This document shows, piece after piece, positions 1-12,009 of a stretch of DNA of 64,000 bases. Position numbers and translations under genes: made by a program. The stretch spans positions 50,529,156-50,593,155 of the forward strand of contig NC_062224.1 in assembly GCF_902686445.1 (NCBI RefSeq), given 5' to 3'. The notes below the pieces were generated by a model, which saw nothing but the letters and a program-made list of their open reading frames with translations, did no database searches and was not told the DNA's origin. Source of the stretch: Sciurus carolinensis. Its lineage: Eukaryota; Chordata; Mammalia; Rodentia; Sciuridae. The stretch's first letter is position 1; every line of letters starts with the position of its first letter.

Positions 1-734
1 CACACATGAGCCTTTGGGGGACACCTCATATCTAAACCAACCTAAAGCCATTGACTGAAGAAAAGGATTCCATTTCCAGGAAAGCAAAGGATGCATTTAA
101 GTAGGATTTACTCCTACTGAATTTTCCCAGCTGGACTTGTTTTGTTCACATCAACAAACTACTAATAGGTTCAGATGAGTCATTAAAAGCCCTGCCCATT
201 TTGAAGGGTACTAAAGTAGCAAATGATAAGCCTGAAATAGCAGAGAGAGCAGGCTCAGAAAACTTTCTGGAAGCTCTTTCATAAGGGGAGCATCCTCTTT
301 ACACTGGGGCTACATTTGAGAATGCCCTGAACTGTGTCTCTCTGCTGTCCAGAGAAGTCAGCCCTTTCTGCATGAGCCCTACCCAGGTCTTCCTCAAAGG
401 ACTGTAGAGTGTCAGGTTCTTTGTCAATGTGGAAGCATTATCCTCCTTGCAGCTACTTCAGTGACAAAGCAGGGACCTAGGATTCCAGGTCAGCCTGAGT
501 CAGAATGGAAATGCATGATTTAGGGAGAAAATGCAACAGGGGAATGTAGGAGTGGGGGCTACAGAGATGTTTCCCCACTGTGACAGGGCCACTGAGACCC
601 TGCCATGGGGTTATATCCTGCATCCCTGCAAATGGTGACCCCTGACCACTGAGTTTGCATAGTTCAGTGAGTCCTAAGCACCCTCACCAGGTCTGACCCG
701 TCTTCTCTGTCTTTCCCATGTCACCCACATGCAG
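1..734 (+). other. FRMD4A intron (upstream of exon 735)
   Basis: No exon, RNA gene or young repeat is recognised. The 3' end supplies the pyrimidine-rich acceptor of the 735 exon. Confidence 0.7.
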
Positions 735-831
735 CTGCCTTACCTCAAAGCCAGAGAAGCTCAACACCATCGAGTGAAATCGGAGCCACCCCCCCAAGCA
801 GTCCCCACCACATCCTAACCTGGCAGACTGG
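735..831 (+). CDS. FRMD4A: FRMD4A coding exon common to both C-termini
   Basis: The acceptor is a pyrimidine-rich tract ending CACATGCAG at 734 and the donor is GG^GTGAGT after 831. The 97 nt open with the last two bases of an Ala codon, then hold 31 whole codons, and end with GG of a Gly codon (phase 2). The product is Ala/Ser/Pro-rich and probably disordered; SPSSPHH-like serine-proline sites could be phosphorylated, which is inference only. Reading the same bases in the +1 frame also stays open to TAA at about 819 and gives a different peptide, but only the frame given here continues correctly into both downstream exons and matches FRMD4A. Confidence 0.95.
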
Positions 832-3800
832 GTGAGTTCTCCCTCCAGTCCTTTAACCTGGTTCTTCTTCCAGGTTCCTGACTTTGTCAGCTAGGAAGAG
901 TGTTATCTAAGTAAGATCTTAGTGGCATAAAGATATAACTCATCAAATGATGAGTGCTCATTACTGGGAAACTGCTTCCCTTCCAAAGAAACCCCATGAC
1001 TTGCTGTCACCTTCTGCCCCACCACTTTTCCTCATGGCCCTCTTTTGGGAGTGAATTCAGCATGCTCTCTTTTAAAGTAGCTAGTGATCCCCAGGACACA
1101 GGAAGGTGGAAGCAGGAGTAGGATTGTTTCTTTGGTCAGAATCCCATTTGATTTTGATTTAGGTGATACTCAGACTGACTCCAAATGTCAGGCAAAAATG
1201 TCAGAGGGGAGCCAGGTACTGTGGCACATGCCTGTACTACTACCAACTCAGGAGGCTGAGACAGGAGGATCACAAGATTGAGATCAAATTAGGAATTTAG
1301 CAAGAAACTGTCAAAAAATGAAAAATGAAAAGGGTTGGGGATATAGCTCAGTGGTAAAGTACACCTGGCTTCAATCTCCAATACCATAAAAAAAAAAAAA
1401 AATGACAGGGGAAAAGGAGAGTTAGTGAAGCCCCTGAGGTGTGCGCCAGGTTAGGTGTTTCACATGTTTCTCATGCTTTCACTGTCTTAATATCAGGATA
1501 CATCTTAAGAAATAGGCTTCTGTCCAGGCCAAGCACTGGACAGCAAAGGGGATCTGGTACCTTTAGACCTTTAAATAGAAGCTGTCCACAGCAAAATATG
1601 TGGAACCAGAATTCAGCTCCTTTCACAGTTTGAAATGTAGGCCTAGAGTGCTATAATCTGTGGCCAGTTAGACTATCTTGATCTACCAGAGGGTCCCACA
1701 GGTACAGGTAACCTGCTTTGTGCTACACCTGCTGCCTCTCATGTCTCCTAAGCCATTGTCTCTTAAGTGGATATTACATTCTGTTGGTTAGAGGAGCAAG
1801 GGGTCCTGCAGCTTAATCCACAGTTTCTGGTTTGCTGGAGCATCAGAGGATGTCTGGAAGAATTTGATAGCCATCTGTGAACTGAATCACAAGAAAACCA
1901 CAATCCTGCCATTGGCTCTGTTGGCCACATCTCAGACCCCCACGGTTGGCATTTTTGTTGCTGCCAGTTTATCTGTAGTGATTTTATGCCAGGCTTCCAG
2001 AAGCCTTGGTTTTTGATGGGGAGAGGCAGAGCTAACACTTATTGAGTGCTTGCTTTGTACTCAAAGGCTGGGAGCTGCTTCTAACATACGCGCTGATATA
2101 ATCCTAGCTGCACCCTGGCTAGATCTGTTGGTTTTACACACTAGGCTCAGAGAAGAGAAGTGCTTGATCCAAAGTCACACAGCTGGAGCTGTGACCCCAA
2201 ATCCTGTCTTTTTTCCATGATACCAGTGATAGAAAATGAAAATTTTTCTGAAAATGTGAACCCCAGACCAGCGGCATGAGCCTCCCCTGATTTGTCAGAA
2301 ATGCACATTCTTGGGCTCACCTGGGACTTGCTGATTTGGAAACTGTGGGGCAAGCTCTACAGACTGTGTTTTCAAACAAGCACTCCAGGTGATGCTGAAG
2401 CACTCTCAAGTTTGACACCCACTGTATCCCATTCTGCCTCTTATTCCTTTGGAATTAAGAGACTATAATCCCAACTACAGTGTTTTTGTGACCATTCCTA
2501 CTTATCAGTCTGTCTTTTGGCAGTAGCTACCCCATGGTAATCACTGATCACTAACATTCAGTTCCATGACATACTCAGCCCAGCTCTGGCCTGTATCTAT
2601 ACAGGACTGAGGGTGTAAGCATGTCCCCAGTATTAATTCATGAAAGAATGACACCCTGTATACATACCTCCAGTGGCTAAACCACCTCATCCAAATAGGG
2701 AACCTCAGATCTCAAGATGCCTCTCTGGATTCTCTGAAGTTTCTGGATCAAGCCCAGTCTCACCTATTCCAAATACATTATATTATTTTAACAACAGGCT
2801 CTGAAATTCACAAGCACCCTCACGTGCCTACTCACATAAGTTGGTCTTGAAATGTGCCTAATTCACCATATACAGCTAGTGAGGACTCAAGCAAATTGGA
2901 AACAAAAAGATATTTTGGTCCTGAAGTAAACTGTTTTGCCAGATTGAGCCGAATTATCATTAAAGAATATCAATAACAAAAAATAACATATCACTAATGA
3001 TATGAAAATGAGACCATGGGTAAAATGCCTGCCTTCCTAACAAAACTAAGGAGGTCTTTTGACTCAATTATGGGGACTGAAAGTTCTGCATGACTTGTTA
3101 CTAACACTGGGGTGTACAATCAGTGGGTCTTTCCAAGGTGTTAATAAGCTACTAATCATGTGCGTGTCGATTCCTCCCTTTAACATGACCTCTCTTCTCT
3201 TCCTCCTTCTGCTTTCCTTTGTTCAGAGAAGCAACAGAAAACTCACCCATTATGGATGGGTCTGAGTCTCCACCTCACCAAAGTACTGATGAATAGAGGT
3301 ATCGTAAGGGGACGTTTTGTTCTTACTGCCCGTGAGTTCATGATCCCAGATGTACTGCCTCTGTGCTGTCTTCACACATGTCAGATTTTCCAGAAGGAAA
3401 CATCTGAGTAGTGTGGAAGCTATTGTTTTTACGTCTTATTTCTAGTTACATGTGGAACTATATGTTTATATGTTTGTTTTTATGTCAGATGTTGGACATT
3501 CTCAATGCTGCTTCCCAGAAAAGACCTTCCCAGGCTCTCAGTGCACACAAAGATCCATAGAAGTTTTTACTGCCTTAGTGGTCAGTGTGTATGAGAACAA
3601 CATCACTGTGATTTAAGTTTCAAGTCACCAAGGGCAGAGTGAGCTGATCCAGAAGCACCCAAAGGTCACCCATAATTGCATTCCAGCATTCTTGAGTGAC
3701 AGCCGAGTGCTGTATCAAATGCTGTAGAGTCCTACTTTTCAAAATGTAATCCGGAGAGTAGCATCATCATCATCACTAGGTGGAAGCTCCTTAGAAGGGT

Positions 3801-6800
3801 CCCTGGGCACCACTCTAGACTACCAAATCAAAGCCTATTGAAATTTGCAAAGTGCTGCTACTGTGGACATCAGGTGGACAGTGACACCTGAACTGATCCC
3901 TAGATCTGGGGACTGTAAAGCCTAATTAATTGCACATTATTGAAATTAAATAGCATTTCAAGGAATAACTAAAAATATAAGGCCATCATGCAGAAGCAAA
4001 CAAAAAGTTTTAAGTTTATTAAATGAAAAAAAAAAAAAAATGAACCTGGACCATATTCCAGGAACCATGCTAAAGACCATAGTTCCAGAAATTCAAGTGA
4101 AAATCTACCAGGAGTTGAGGGTAAGAAACTGCCACACTCACATAGTAAGTGTTCTAGGAGTTAAAATGCTAAAAGGAGAGGAGGAGGATCATTTTTGAGA
4201 GACTGGAGGTACTCTGTGAGCCCAGACTACAATAGGTGGAGGGGGCTTAGATGGGTGGAAGCGGAGGGAGGCCATTCCAAGGGCACAAACCCAGGTGCAG
4301 AAACAAGAGGGGCTATTTGGGGAACAACAGAGAATTTCATTTTGCTGCATAGAAAGAGAACTTCAGCCTGAAAAGTAGGTTAAAACGAGTTCACAAACAA
4401 ATCAGGAGAGAGAAGCGGAACAGTTTTTACAGTTGGCAGATGAGAAATTAGGAAAGCAGGGGCTTTGCTCCTCAAAGGAAGGTGGGCACCTTTTCCTCTG
4501 GTGCCAGAGAAGGGAGGAGACTAAAAGAGAGAATCATGTCATGAGAGCAGCGTTTTTGAAGTAGAAAGAATCGCCATTTTCTCCTTCAATTCTAGAGGGA
4601 CAAAACCATCTGCTACAGCCATGGAGGTGGAAATGGCAGGGTAACTTGAGAATTAAATAGGACTGGAAGGCTGCTACGGGAGTGTAATGTGTCAGCCTGA
4701 AATGAATTAAAAAAAAAAAAAAAAGAAAGAAAGAAAGAAAAAGAAAACTGAACAGCAGCACATGCCCAGGCCAAGTAAGACAGGATGACTCTAGAGGGCC
4801 TTGTCACCCTGACTTTGTGACTGCCTACAACACTGTTCAGCAACCCAAGTGTGTACTGCCAGTTGGTTTTGTAAGTTAATCATATTTCTCATTTATTAGT
4901 AAGATATGGAGATAAAACATTGCTCAACACTTAGTAAGAGATGAAGATAAGCCATTGCTGAAATGTACTTTTACAAAATCAACCTATAAAATTTATAAAA
5001 GTCATTTTGCTGAATGAAATTCATTCCTCCAAGATCCTGCACGATATGCACCCCCCACCTCCCTATGTCAAGCAGTTATAGCCACAGACTCCACTGAGAC
5101 GTGGGTGATGGAGGCTCATGAATTCACCAGCTTCCCTGTATTGCAAGCCCTGACTTAGCCATCCCCTGGCAGGCCACACACCTCTGTGTGTCTCAGAGTT
5201 TAACCACTGGGAAGGGGCATTTTTGAAATGGAAAGCCCCCTTGCACAGAGGGCAGTGATGACCATCAGCAGACTCAGAAGTCACCACTCCTGGGACCCTT
5301 GGTGGCCAAAAATGTGCAGGTCTAATACTCCTCTGGGTGACTTAGAAAGATTCCCCTATGTCTTCATCATGAATGACTCACTTAAATTTACCAGGGAGAC
5401 TCTTTAGTGACTCCCTGTCTGTATTACTTGTGAAGAATATCTTCTTCCTGAACGGTCTGTTTTGTGTTTTGCTTTCTTGGCATGTGGTGTTTCTTGACAA
5501 TTAGCTTAAAACTGAATCTGCCCTGAATGAGAACGAGGGCTTGGCCAAGCTACCACGACCAAGTCTCTTTGTGAGAAAAAGGTACCAACATATTAAGCAA
5601 CATTTGTAGCTTTTAAAACCACCTGCTAGATAATTCGGTAATGATGGGGGAGCCCCTAAGAAATAGTCTATGTAAAATATCTAAGGGATGGATGGATATT
5701 TTTTCTTCCAGCTTTATTTTATCATAGTTCTCTCTTTTATTCTCTTGGCAAATAAATTTTAATCTGAAAAAGAAATGTTCATTTCAGACCAGTCACAGTC
5801 AACTTTTTCAGGGATATTGTAAAGTTTCACTCTTCTCAGCAGGCATAGGACAAGCCAGTCATTTGCACAGTGTGGCACTTTGGGGACTATGTGGGGACCA
5901 AACCACCAATCAGGCGGTGGGCTCCCACCCAGCTTCTCCCATCCCTCCACCCACCATTCAGATATTGCTTGGTCTGTTTTATGCATTGGGTTTCTAATAA
6001 GCTAATTAGCTAAACAGAAGGGTCCTGCAGTTTTAAAAGATATAAAACCCAAAGAACTTAGAACTGCCTGATGCCCTCCCATGTGGGATGCTGTGAGCCA
6101 CAGGAGAGTAATGTGGTCCAGCCAGGAGTCTTCACAGACAGAATAAACTCCTGCAGGAGTCCTTAACAACCTCCTGCCTTATCCAAACACTACTGCTTTG
6201 AACTCAGTGGTCTTTCCTTGAGTCTTACAATCAATATGAAAAGGATGTTTAGTTCCTCTGAAGCAGATTATATTGTGATACAATTATTACTCAAAAAATT
6301 TTAACTGTAACAGTTTCAACTAGGAACTATTTGGGATCCAACAAACAAGAGATTTGAACACATTTTATACTTTTGTTAATGAGCAATACTGTTTGGGAAG
6401 TTCTGGGTGGAACAAAGTAATGCAGAACTTCTCAGAGCCTTTAATATGTGCCCATGTATACTGCAGTTCTCCAAAAGGCTGAGTCCTCAAACTTATTTGT
6501 CCAGGGCACTTTCTTTTATTTCCTCAGAGCATATCACAAGTCTACTTTGAAAAACACTGGCTAAGGTGATTTCTTTTATCTTACAAAGCCCCTAAGGAAA
6601 ATTTTGTCCTACAGAGATTAAGATCACATTTCTATCAGAAACAAATGTGTCGAGAGTTTAAGAAACTATCTAAATGTTATTAATTAGTTCATTTGGAAAA
6701 GAAACCAATTCAACAAGTAAATAAGAGTGTTTACTGACTGATATACCAGGAAGACAAAGGCAGGGTGGAGCCAGGGCTCACTAGCTCTTTTTCCATCATA

Positions 6801-8848
6801 AACTTCCATCCTGCTCCTGTTACTTTGATTCTTAGGAGAAAGTTGACATCTTCATAGTTTCAAAGCTGCTCATCCCTGCTTGGCCATCTTTGAACCAGTA
6901 ACTGTAACTGAGGGCTGTAACTGGCAGACCTGGGTCACATGTCTACCCCTGGTGGGAGTGGGGGTGGTGGTGCTATGTGTTAGGGAGGGATTGTCTCCCA
7001 AAAAGCAGTACATGTCCCAATCACCTTTCCCTTCCCACTGGAAGTTTCTGAGTTGGCACAGTTGCAAAAGTTACTTATGTCAGGGTAGAGAGAACATTTG
7101 CAGGGTGAATGTATCAGAATTATCCATTTACCATCTAAATACAGAAATACCCAGGGCTGGCATCATAATGAAGGGCCTTTCATTTCTTTGCCTTCAAATT
7201 CATGGTTAAACAGAATTAACCTGGTGTGTTTTCAGTGCTCCAGAGCACAAGACTCATAAAAGTCCACCAGTATGCTCACAGATGTCTTGTGATTTTTCTA
7301 GCTTTCATGGATTTTTTTTTAAAGACCAATGAGAAACATTTACAAAGCACAGAATGCTTTCTTCCATTTGTTCCTAGAGAAGTTGGGAAATGAAACAGAA
7401 AAATGAAAACGACTGCTTATTCTCAGTCTAAACTGGTTCATGAGGCAGTTTGTTATGAAGATATTCTTAATAAAACACCTATAATCCCAGCTACGGCAGG
7501 TTGAGGCAGGAGGGTCACAAGTTTGAAGCCAGCCTGGGCAACTTAGTAAAACCCTGTCTGAAAAACATAAAAGGGGCTGGGTGTGCAACTCAGTGATAGA
7601 GCACTTACCTAGCATATGCAAGGCCTTGGGTTCAATTCCCACCACCACCACCACCACCACCACCACCACCACCAGGAAAAAAAAAAAGATTACTCTTTAA
7701 ATTCACTTTTCTTGAACTACATCAGGTTAGGGTCTCTTCCTGTCACCCATCCCCACCATAACCCCTAGAACTGGGCCTGGGGAGATGAACCAAAGGGGAG
7801 GAATTGAAGAACTAGTTTAGGAGATCTGGAAAGGGGCTTTTCCCTAATAATGATCCCTAGAAATGACCACTGGTGTCAAACATATCTGTGTGATCTCTTC
7901 TTAACAGTTAAGAATCATTTCTACCCCACTTAAATAGTGACGCCTACCTGAAGTTCTTTTTTGAAAGACTTTTATTTTCTTCTACATACTTTCCTATATA
8001 TTTTATTCATCTGTGGTGCTGGGGATCAAACCCTTAGATACACTCTACCTCTGAACTACATCCCAGCCTCTACTACATATTTTTAAATGAGTACTTTTTT
8101 ATAATCACAAAAAAATAGATGATATTCAGAATAAACAGCACTGATTTTTAAAAAGACATTTTAAACTCAATTTAGAGTACCACATCAGTCTCACTACAGG
8201 GAAGCCTGTCATCTCCATTGTCCTTCCAGTTCGGCATAAAAATATCCCAGTGAAATCTGGTAACCCCCCAGGCCTGAGGGAGACAGCCCCATGACTATCA
8301 TGCGGGAAGAGTCATCCTGAGGAGTATGACCCAAGGGGCTCTGGGCCTTGGCTGCACCTGAGAACCACCTGGGGGAGCCAGGAAAGCCTCCGTCACTCAC
8401 AGCTGGACACCAGTTCTGACAGCTCCCGGTGGGGGCAGACATGAGTACTTTGGGGTCGCTGGTGATTCCAGGGTGCAGCCAGACTTGGGAACTACCATGT
8501 TAAGTATTGGCTTGTGTTTTCCTCCTTCACAGATGTCGAGATGTCCAGGTCCCCTTTACGTGGACCCTTTTGGTCTAAGCACTGTCTGTATACCCAGCTC
8601 TGTTGAGTGTATCAGGCCTCACTTCTTCTGAACAGGGAAGACTGACAATCAGTCGAGGGCCTCCATCAGTGGACACTTACCTCTGATGCAGGCCCATTAG
8701 TGCCACTCCCCTCTAACCGCTCATCTCCCTTCTTGGACCCCACAGGGGCTGCAATGATAGCTGCTTCCTGGATTCCTCCCTCTACCCAGAACTAGCTGAC
8801 GTCCAGTGGTATGGGCAGGAAAAAGCCAAGCCCGGGACCCTCGTGTGA
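735..8848 (+). CDS. FRMD4A: FRMD4A, 3'-terminal coding exons (partial gene)
   Basis: FERM domain-containing protein 4A is a cytoplasmic scaffold reported to connect the polarity protein Par-3 with the Arf6 exchange factor cytohesin-1 at epithelial junctions. Only the extreme C-terminus is here; the FERM domain and coiled-coil region lie upstream of the window. The first exon (735-831) encodes a Ser/Pro/Thr-rich stretch containing SSEIGATPPSSPHHILTWQT. It can join in frame to either of two later exons. Exon 3227-3298 gives an end reading HQSTDE with TAG at 3294-3296. Exon 8746 onward gives an end reading QWYGQEKAKPGTLV with TGA at 8846-8848. All three joins use GT-AG sites and share the same split glycine codon (GG|N). 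The identity rests on matching the FRMD4A C-terminus recalled from the human protein. One apparent difference is SPIMDG here against SPILDG recalled in human. FRMD4B ends much like the GTLV form, but the upstream exon matches FRMD4A. Confidence 0.95.
1211..1402 (+). repeat. B1-dID (MEN-type) SINE
   Basis: The left half is 7SL/B1-like (GCCAGGTACTGTGGCACATG, then AGGCTGAGACAGGAGGATC). The right half is a degenerate ID (GGGATATAGCTCAGTGGTAAAG). It ends in a run of A. It lies in an FRMD4A intron in the sense direction. Confidence 0.85.
2040..2215 (-). repeat. MIR SINE relic
   Basis: TTATTGAGTGCTTGCTTTGT followed by a core with GAGAAGTGCTTGATCCAAAG and TCACACAGCTGGAGCTGTGA matches reversed MIR with many substitutions. 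Confidence 0.7.
2255..2412 (+). repeat. MER5A-like hAT relic
   Basis: It reads as an ancient non-autonomous hAT-Charlie element: AACCCCAGACCAGCGGCATG, then GTCAGAAATGCACATTCTTG, CTCCAGGTGATGCTGAAGCA and a terminal CCCACTG. Confidence 0.65.
3227..3298 (+). CDS. FRMD4A: FRMD4A alternative exon encoding the STDE C-terminus
   Basis: A long polypyrimidine tract ends in TTTGTTCAG at 3226. The exon continues the split Gly codon and encodes EATENSPIMDGSESPPHQST followed by DE and TAG (3294-3296). After the stop there are two possible donors: AG^GTATCG after 3298 and TC^GTAAGG after 3303. If either is used, the transcript would splice on to the 8746 exon as 3'UTR; the junction would lie within about 10 nt of the stop, so nonsense-mediated decay is not expected. 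Whether it splices or is polyadenylated locally cannot be told from sequence. This is the C-terminus recalled for the 1039-residue human isoform. Confidence 0.92.
3725..3900 (+). repeat. Probable MER5A-like hAT relic
   Basis: CAAAATGTAATCCGGAGAGT with ATCATCATCATCACTAGGTG and a TTAGAA...GGGCACCACTCTAGACTACC body follow the MER5A layout. It is heavily diverged, so this is a moderate call. Confidence 0.4.
3950..7470 (+). other. FRMD4A last intron, mostly unique sequence
   Basis: No exon or RNA gene is recognised. Short A-runs (4026-4040) and an A/GAAA tract (4708-4746) are present. The rest is ordinary intronic DNA. Short open frames here lack domain resemblance. Confidence 0.6.
7475..7688 (+). 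repeat. B1-dID SINE carrying a CAC microsatellite
   Basis: The 7SL-like half (ACACCTATAATCCCAGCTAC) joins a degenerate ID (GGGCTGGGTGTGCAACTCAG ... GGGTTCAATTCCCACC). The terminal CCACC of the ID has expanded into a (CCA)n tract at about 7638-7673, ahead of the A tail. An open frame on the reverse strand reading poly-Val comes from this tract. Confidence 0.85.
8010..8069 (-). repeat. ID-type SINE fragment
   Basis: CTGTGGTGCTGGGGATCAAA and CTACATCCCAGCC are the reversed 3' and 5' parts of an ID/B1-dID right monomer. Confidence 0.65.
8335..8498 (+). repeat. MER5-like hAT relic
   Basis: GGCTGCACCTGAGAACCACC near the start and GGTGATTCCAGGGTGCAGCC near the end form the sub-terminal inverted pairing of MER5-type hAT elements. 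Confidence 0.55.
8746..8848 (+). CDS. FRMD4A: FRMD4A last exon, coding part with the GTLV C-terminus
   Basis: The acceptor is CTTGGACCCCACAG at 8745. The exon's first G completes the split Gly codon; 33 codons follow (8747-8845), beginning GCNDSCFLDSSLYPEL and ending EKAKPGTLV, then TGA. The final residues T-L-V fit a class I PDZ ligand (S/T-x-hydrophobic end). The stretch LYPELADVQWYGQEKAKPGT is, from memory, nearly the same as the end of the paralogue FRMD4B, which argues this is the ancestral ending. It is read as coding only when the 3227 exon is skipped; otherwise the same bases would be 3'UTR. Confidence 0.9.
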
Positions 8849-9849
8849 GCCAGCCCGGCCTGATCTGACCGCCTCAACGCCATTCTGAGTCACCTCACTG
8901 CCTCTCATTTGCCTTACCCAGACGCACTGTCACCTGCACCAGCTTCGGTCCTCAGCACTTTTTTTCTCCTGTCTCCGCAACCCTTTCACCCTCAAAACCT
9001 GACTGAGGAGACATTCTGGAAGGTTCCGGTCCCACTGTGTGTCCCCTGGCTCTCTTGCCCACAGAGAGCTAGTCAGCAATCCTCAATGGCACCTTGGTGG
9101 CTTCCCCCACCTTGACAGCCCCCAGGCCAGTAACTGTCAGGGAAGCTGGCTGGCATGAAATTCCTGCGGACAAGTAGCATTGGCAAAGAACAGGAAGATT
9201 TATGTACAGAAAGACTGCCACCTGTAGGCCAACCAAGCACTTCAAGGAGAGGACGCCTCGTGAGGATATTCAGTTGATACCTGAAGTATTCCTGAGGGAG
9301 AGCTTGGGAGTGGCTGTGGGGAGAAGAAGTGAGGAAGCCTAACACTCCGAGATGCACCAGAGGATCACAATCAGTTCTACGCTGCCAAAGAGAAACAAAA
9401 CGATTAAATGCAAACAAAAACAAGAGGGGCCAGGCGGAAGACACTCTTTCTGCAATGAAATTTCTTTTAGAATCTAAACCGCTTCTACACACCACAAGTG
9501 TAAGTCAACCATTTTTAAATCACATCTTCTCTTGATCCATCTGCCTCGACAGCCCACTTCTTCCTCCGTGAGAGCCTGGAAACCTAACCCAATGGCAGGG
9601 TGAAGATGCGGGAGTCTTGGCTGGCCTCGCTGACTCAGAATCTCCATCAGTCTGGACATGAAGGAAAACAGACCCTCGGGGAGGAGCAGAGTGTAAAATT
9701 AGCCTGGTCTGTGAAGGGGGCTCAGCTGAAGCCCAAGACCCAAAGCTGCTTTCCTTTGGGGATTTGTAGTAAACATAAGGTGATAATTGCCAAAAGTGAT
9801 TCTCTCTCATTAAAACGACCAGTAAAAGTGTAACCTATTTTTTTGCACA

Positions 9850-9897
9850 AGGTGTTTCATTTTCTTTTCTTTTTTCTTTCTTTCTTTCTTTTTTTTT
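9850..9897 (+). repeat. T/C-rich simple repeat in FRMD4A 3'UTR
   Basis: Pyrimidine tract with (TTTC)n units followed by a T run. Confidence 0.7.
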
Positions 9898-11314
9898 AAA
9901 TGGGAAACCAAGGGAAAAGCACATTGCAATTCATTCAAGTGTTTAATTGTTGTGGCTCATTTTATGTTAGCGCTTGTGTGACAAAGAGCTCAGATGCAAC
10001 TTCTCCTGTGTGTCACTTATTCAAAGAACCCAACTATACCCTTAGGTAGGAAGATTTTACACATGTCTACTAGCCGGCAGGCAGAGCAGGATTGAAAAAT
10101 ATCAGCTCCCAAAGGACCTGTACACCTACCGCAGAATCAGTTACCTTTGTCTGCAGATACCAAAAGAGGAAGAAAGGAAGAAAAATAACACATGGGAGCT
10201 GCCCGTTTACATGTGTTTTGAGCTTACGCTTAATACACAACCAGAAAGCCATCAATCTTCAAAGGCCTCAAAAATACTTTTATAATAACTTAACAAGTGC
10301 ACAATCTTAGTTGGGTTACTCAAGATGGCACAAAAATGTCTCCACAGAGGTGGTATGCTGTGCTTATTGGCACCAAGTGGGGGGTGGGGGGATGAGGTGT
10401 TCTCCTTTGTAACGACTTCCTATTGGAAAGGCATTTGACAGCCAGGGACAGGAGCCAGGGTGGGGGTGGTTTTTTGGGAAAGCAGAACTAAAGTTAGCTG
10501 TAGCTTCAAAAGAAAAAAAAAAAAATCTTTGTTTTTCATGTGTATGTAATCCAAGAATAACAATAGACTCTACCAGACCAGGAGGGTAAGAATGGTTACC
10601 AAAATGAACAGCTCCCTCTGCCGCTGGAAAGCACTGGAAGTCAAGTGGGAGCTTCAGGCAGGAACCAAGCAGGCTACAGCCTCTTCCACTTCTTTGTGGA
10701 AGATTCAGGGCCCTGGGGCCCGCTGTGCTCGGCTAGGTTGGTGATACCAGTTTGTAGAAGGGATTGCTGATTCCAGAACACTTAGGGGTAAAACTGCAGG
10801 AAAAATAGAAACTGGTTAAGATGTTACTGAATGAATCTGGGGCTTGACTGGGCAGGGGGAGGTATTTTAATTGTTTTTATTTTGATGATTAGAGCTACAG
10901 ACAGCGTATTTGGTTTGGGTTCCTCCCACTTCCCTCTTTGGAAGCATAATTGGGTCATTTTTCTTTTTCCCACAAGATAGATGAATAATCAGACTGAACT
11001 CTGTGCAACAGGAAACATCAAAAGGGAAATGGAGAAGGTGATGAGGTTACATGGTTACGGGCAATAGAACATGTACAGTAGTTTGAAATCAAGTCTGCAG
11101 TAAATTGGATCAAGTTTTTTAGGCCAGTTCAGTTTTAAGGAATAAGAGGCAGAAATTCTTCCTAAAAACCTGGATTACATTTTAGATTTGGGGAACAGAG
11201 AGGAATGGAGTGGGAATGGAATTACAGTTCTAGCAAACATCCTGAGAGTCTGGTAGTAAAGACAGATTAAGTAAAACAGGTTTTACTGTTTAGCTGCGTT
11301 CAGTTGATACAAAA

Positions 11315-11322
11315 TGTACATA
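11315..11322 (+). promoter_or_regulatory. Pumilio-type element in FRMD4A 3'UTR
   Basis: TGTACATA fits UGUANAUA, the consensus bound by Pumilio-family proteins, which repress or destabilise mRNAs. It lies in the distal, repeat-poor part of the 3'UTR on the sense strand. An eight-base motif is a weak call without conservation data. Confidence 0.35.
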
Positions 11323-12009
11323 ACCGTTAGTCCTTTGAGGCTGACATGATAATGGTCAGTGTGGTGGGAAACGCTGTAGTTATTACATGCAAGCACTTGG
11401 AAACTCTTTATATATCCCTATTTCTTTAAAACTAAATATGATAAAATACAAAGTCCCTGGTCTGATAAAAAGCCCCTATTGGATTTTTTGGATACATGTA
11501 AGAAACTGCCTGTTTCAGCCAGAAGACTGGTGAAGACACATACACCAGACTATGTTGTGAGCCAGGTTGTTTTTTGTTTTGTTTTGTTTTAATTTTGCTA
11601 TATGCAGGTGAGTGTTGAAACTGTTAAAATTCCAATTTGTTTTCATTCAGTATTAGTTTAGTTCTAAATATAGCAAACCTCATCCAGGTGCTATCAGATG
11701 ACCAATTACTGCTTAGTTAACTAGGTGTAAAGTTTTACATATACATTAATGTCAATAGTTTATTACAAGTTGTGTAAAATGGACTCTAGTTTAATAATGG
11801 GGGAAAAGATTAGGTTGCTCCTGAAACTGACTGTAGAGCATGTAAAATGATTTTACTGGATTCTGTTCAACTGTAATCAATGAAAAAAAAAAATGTATGT
11901 TGTAGACAAAGTTGCAGAATTAAAAAGAAATCTGCTTTTAATTTATTCTTTTTGTATTAAGAATTTGTATAGTACCTTTACATTTTGCAAACCAGTGTTG
12001 TCAACACTT

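Noticed and set aside
7340..7672. 110-codon reverse frame starting with poly-Val
   Set aside because: Its start is the translated CCA microsatellite and the rest is reversed B1-dID.
9073..9495. 140-codon reverse-strand frame
   Set aside because: It lies antisense within the FRMD4A 3'UTR, has no recognised domain and overlaps other chance frames.
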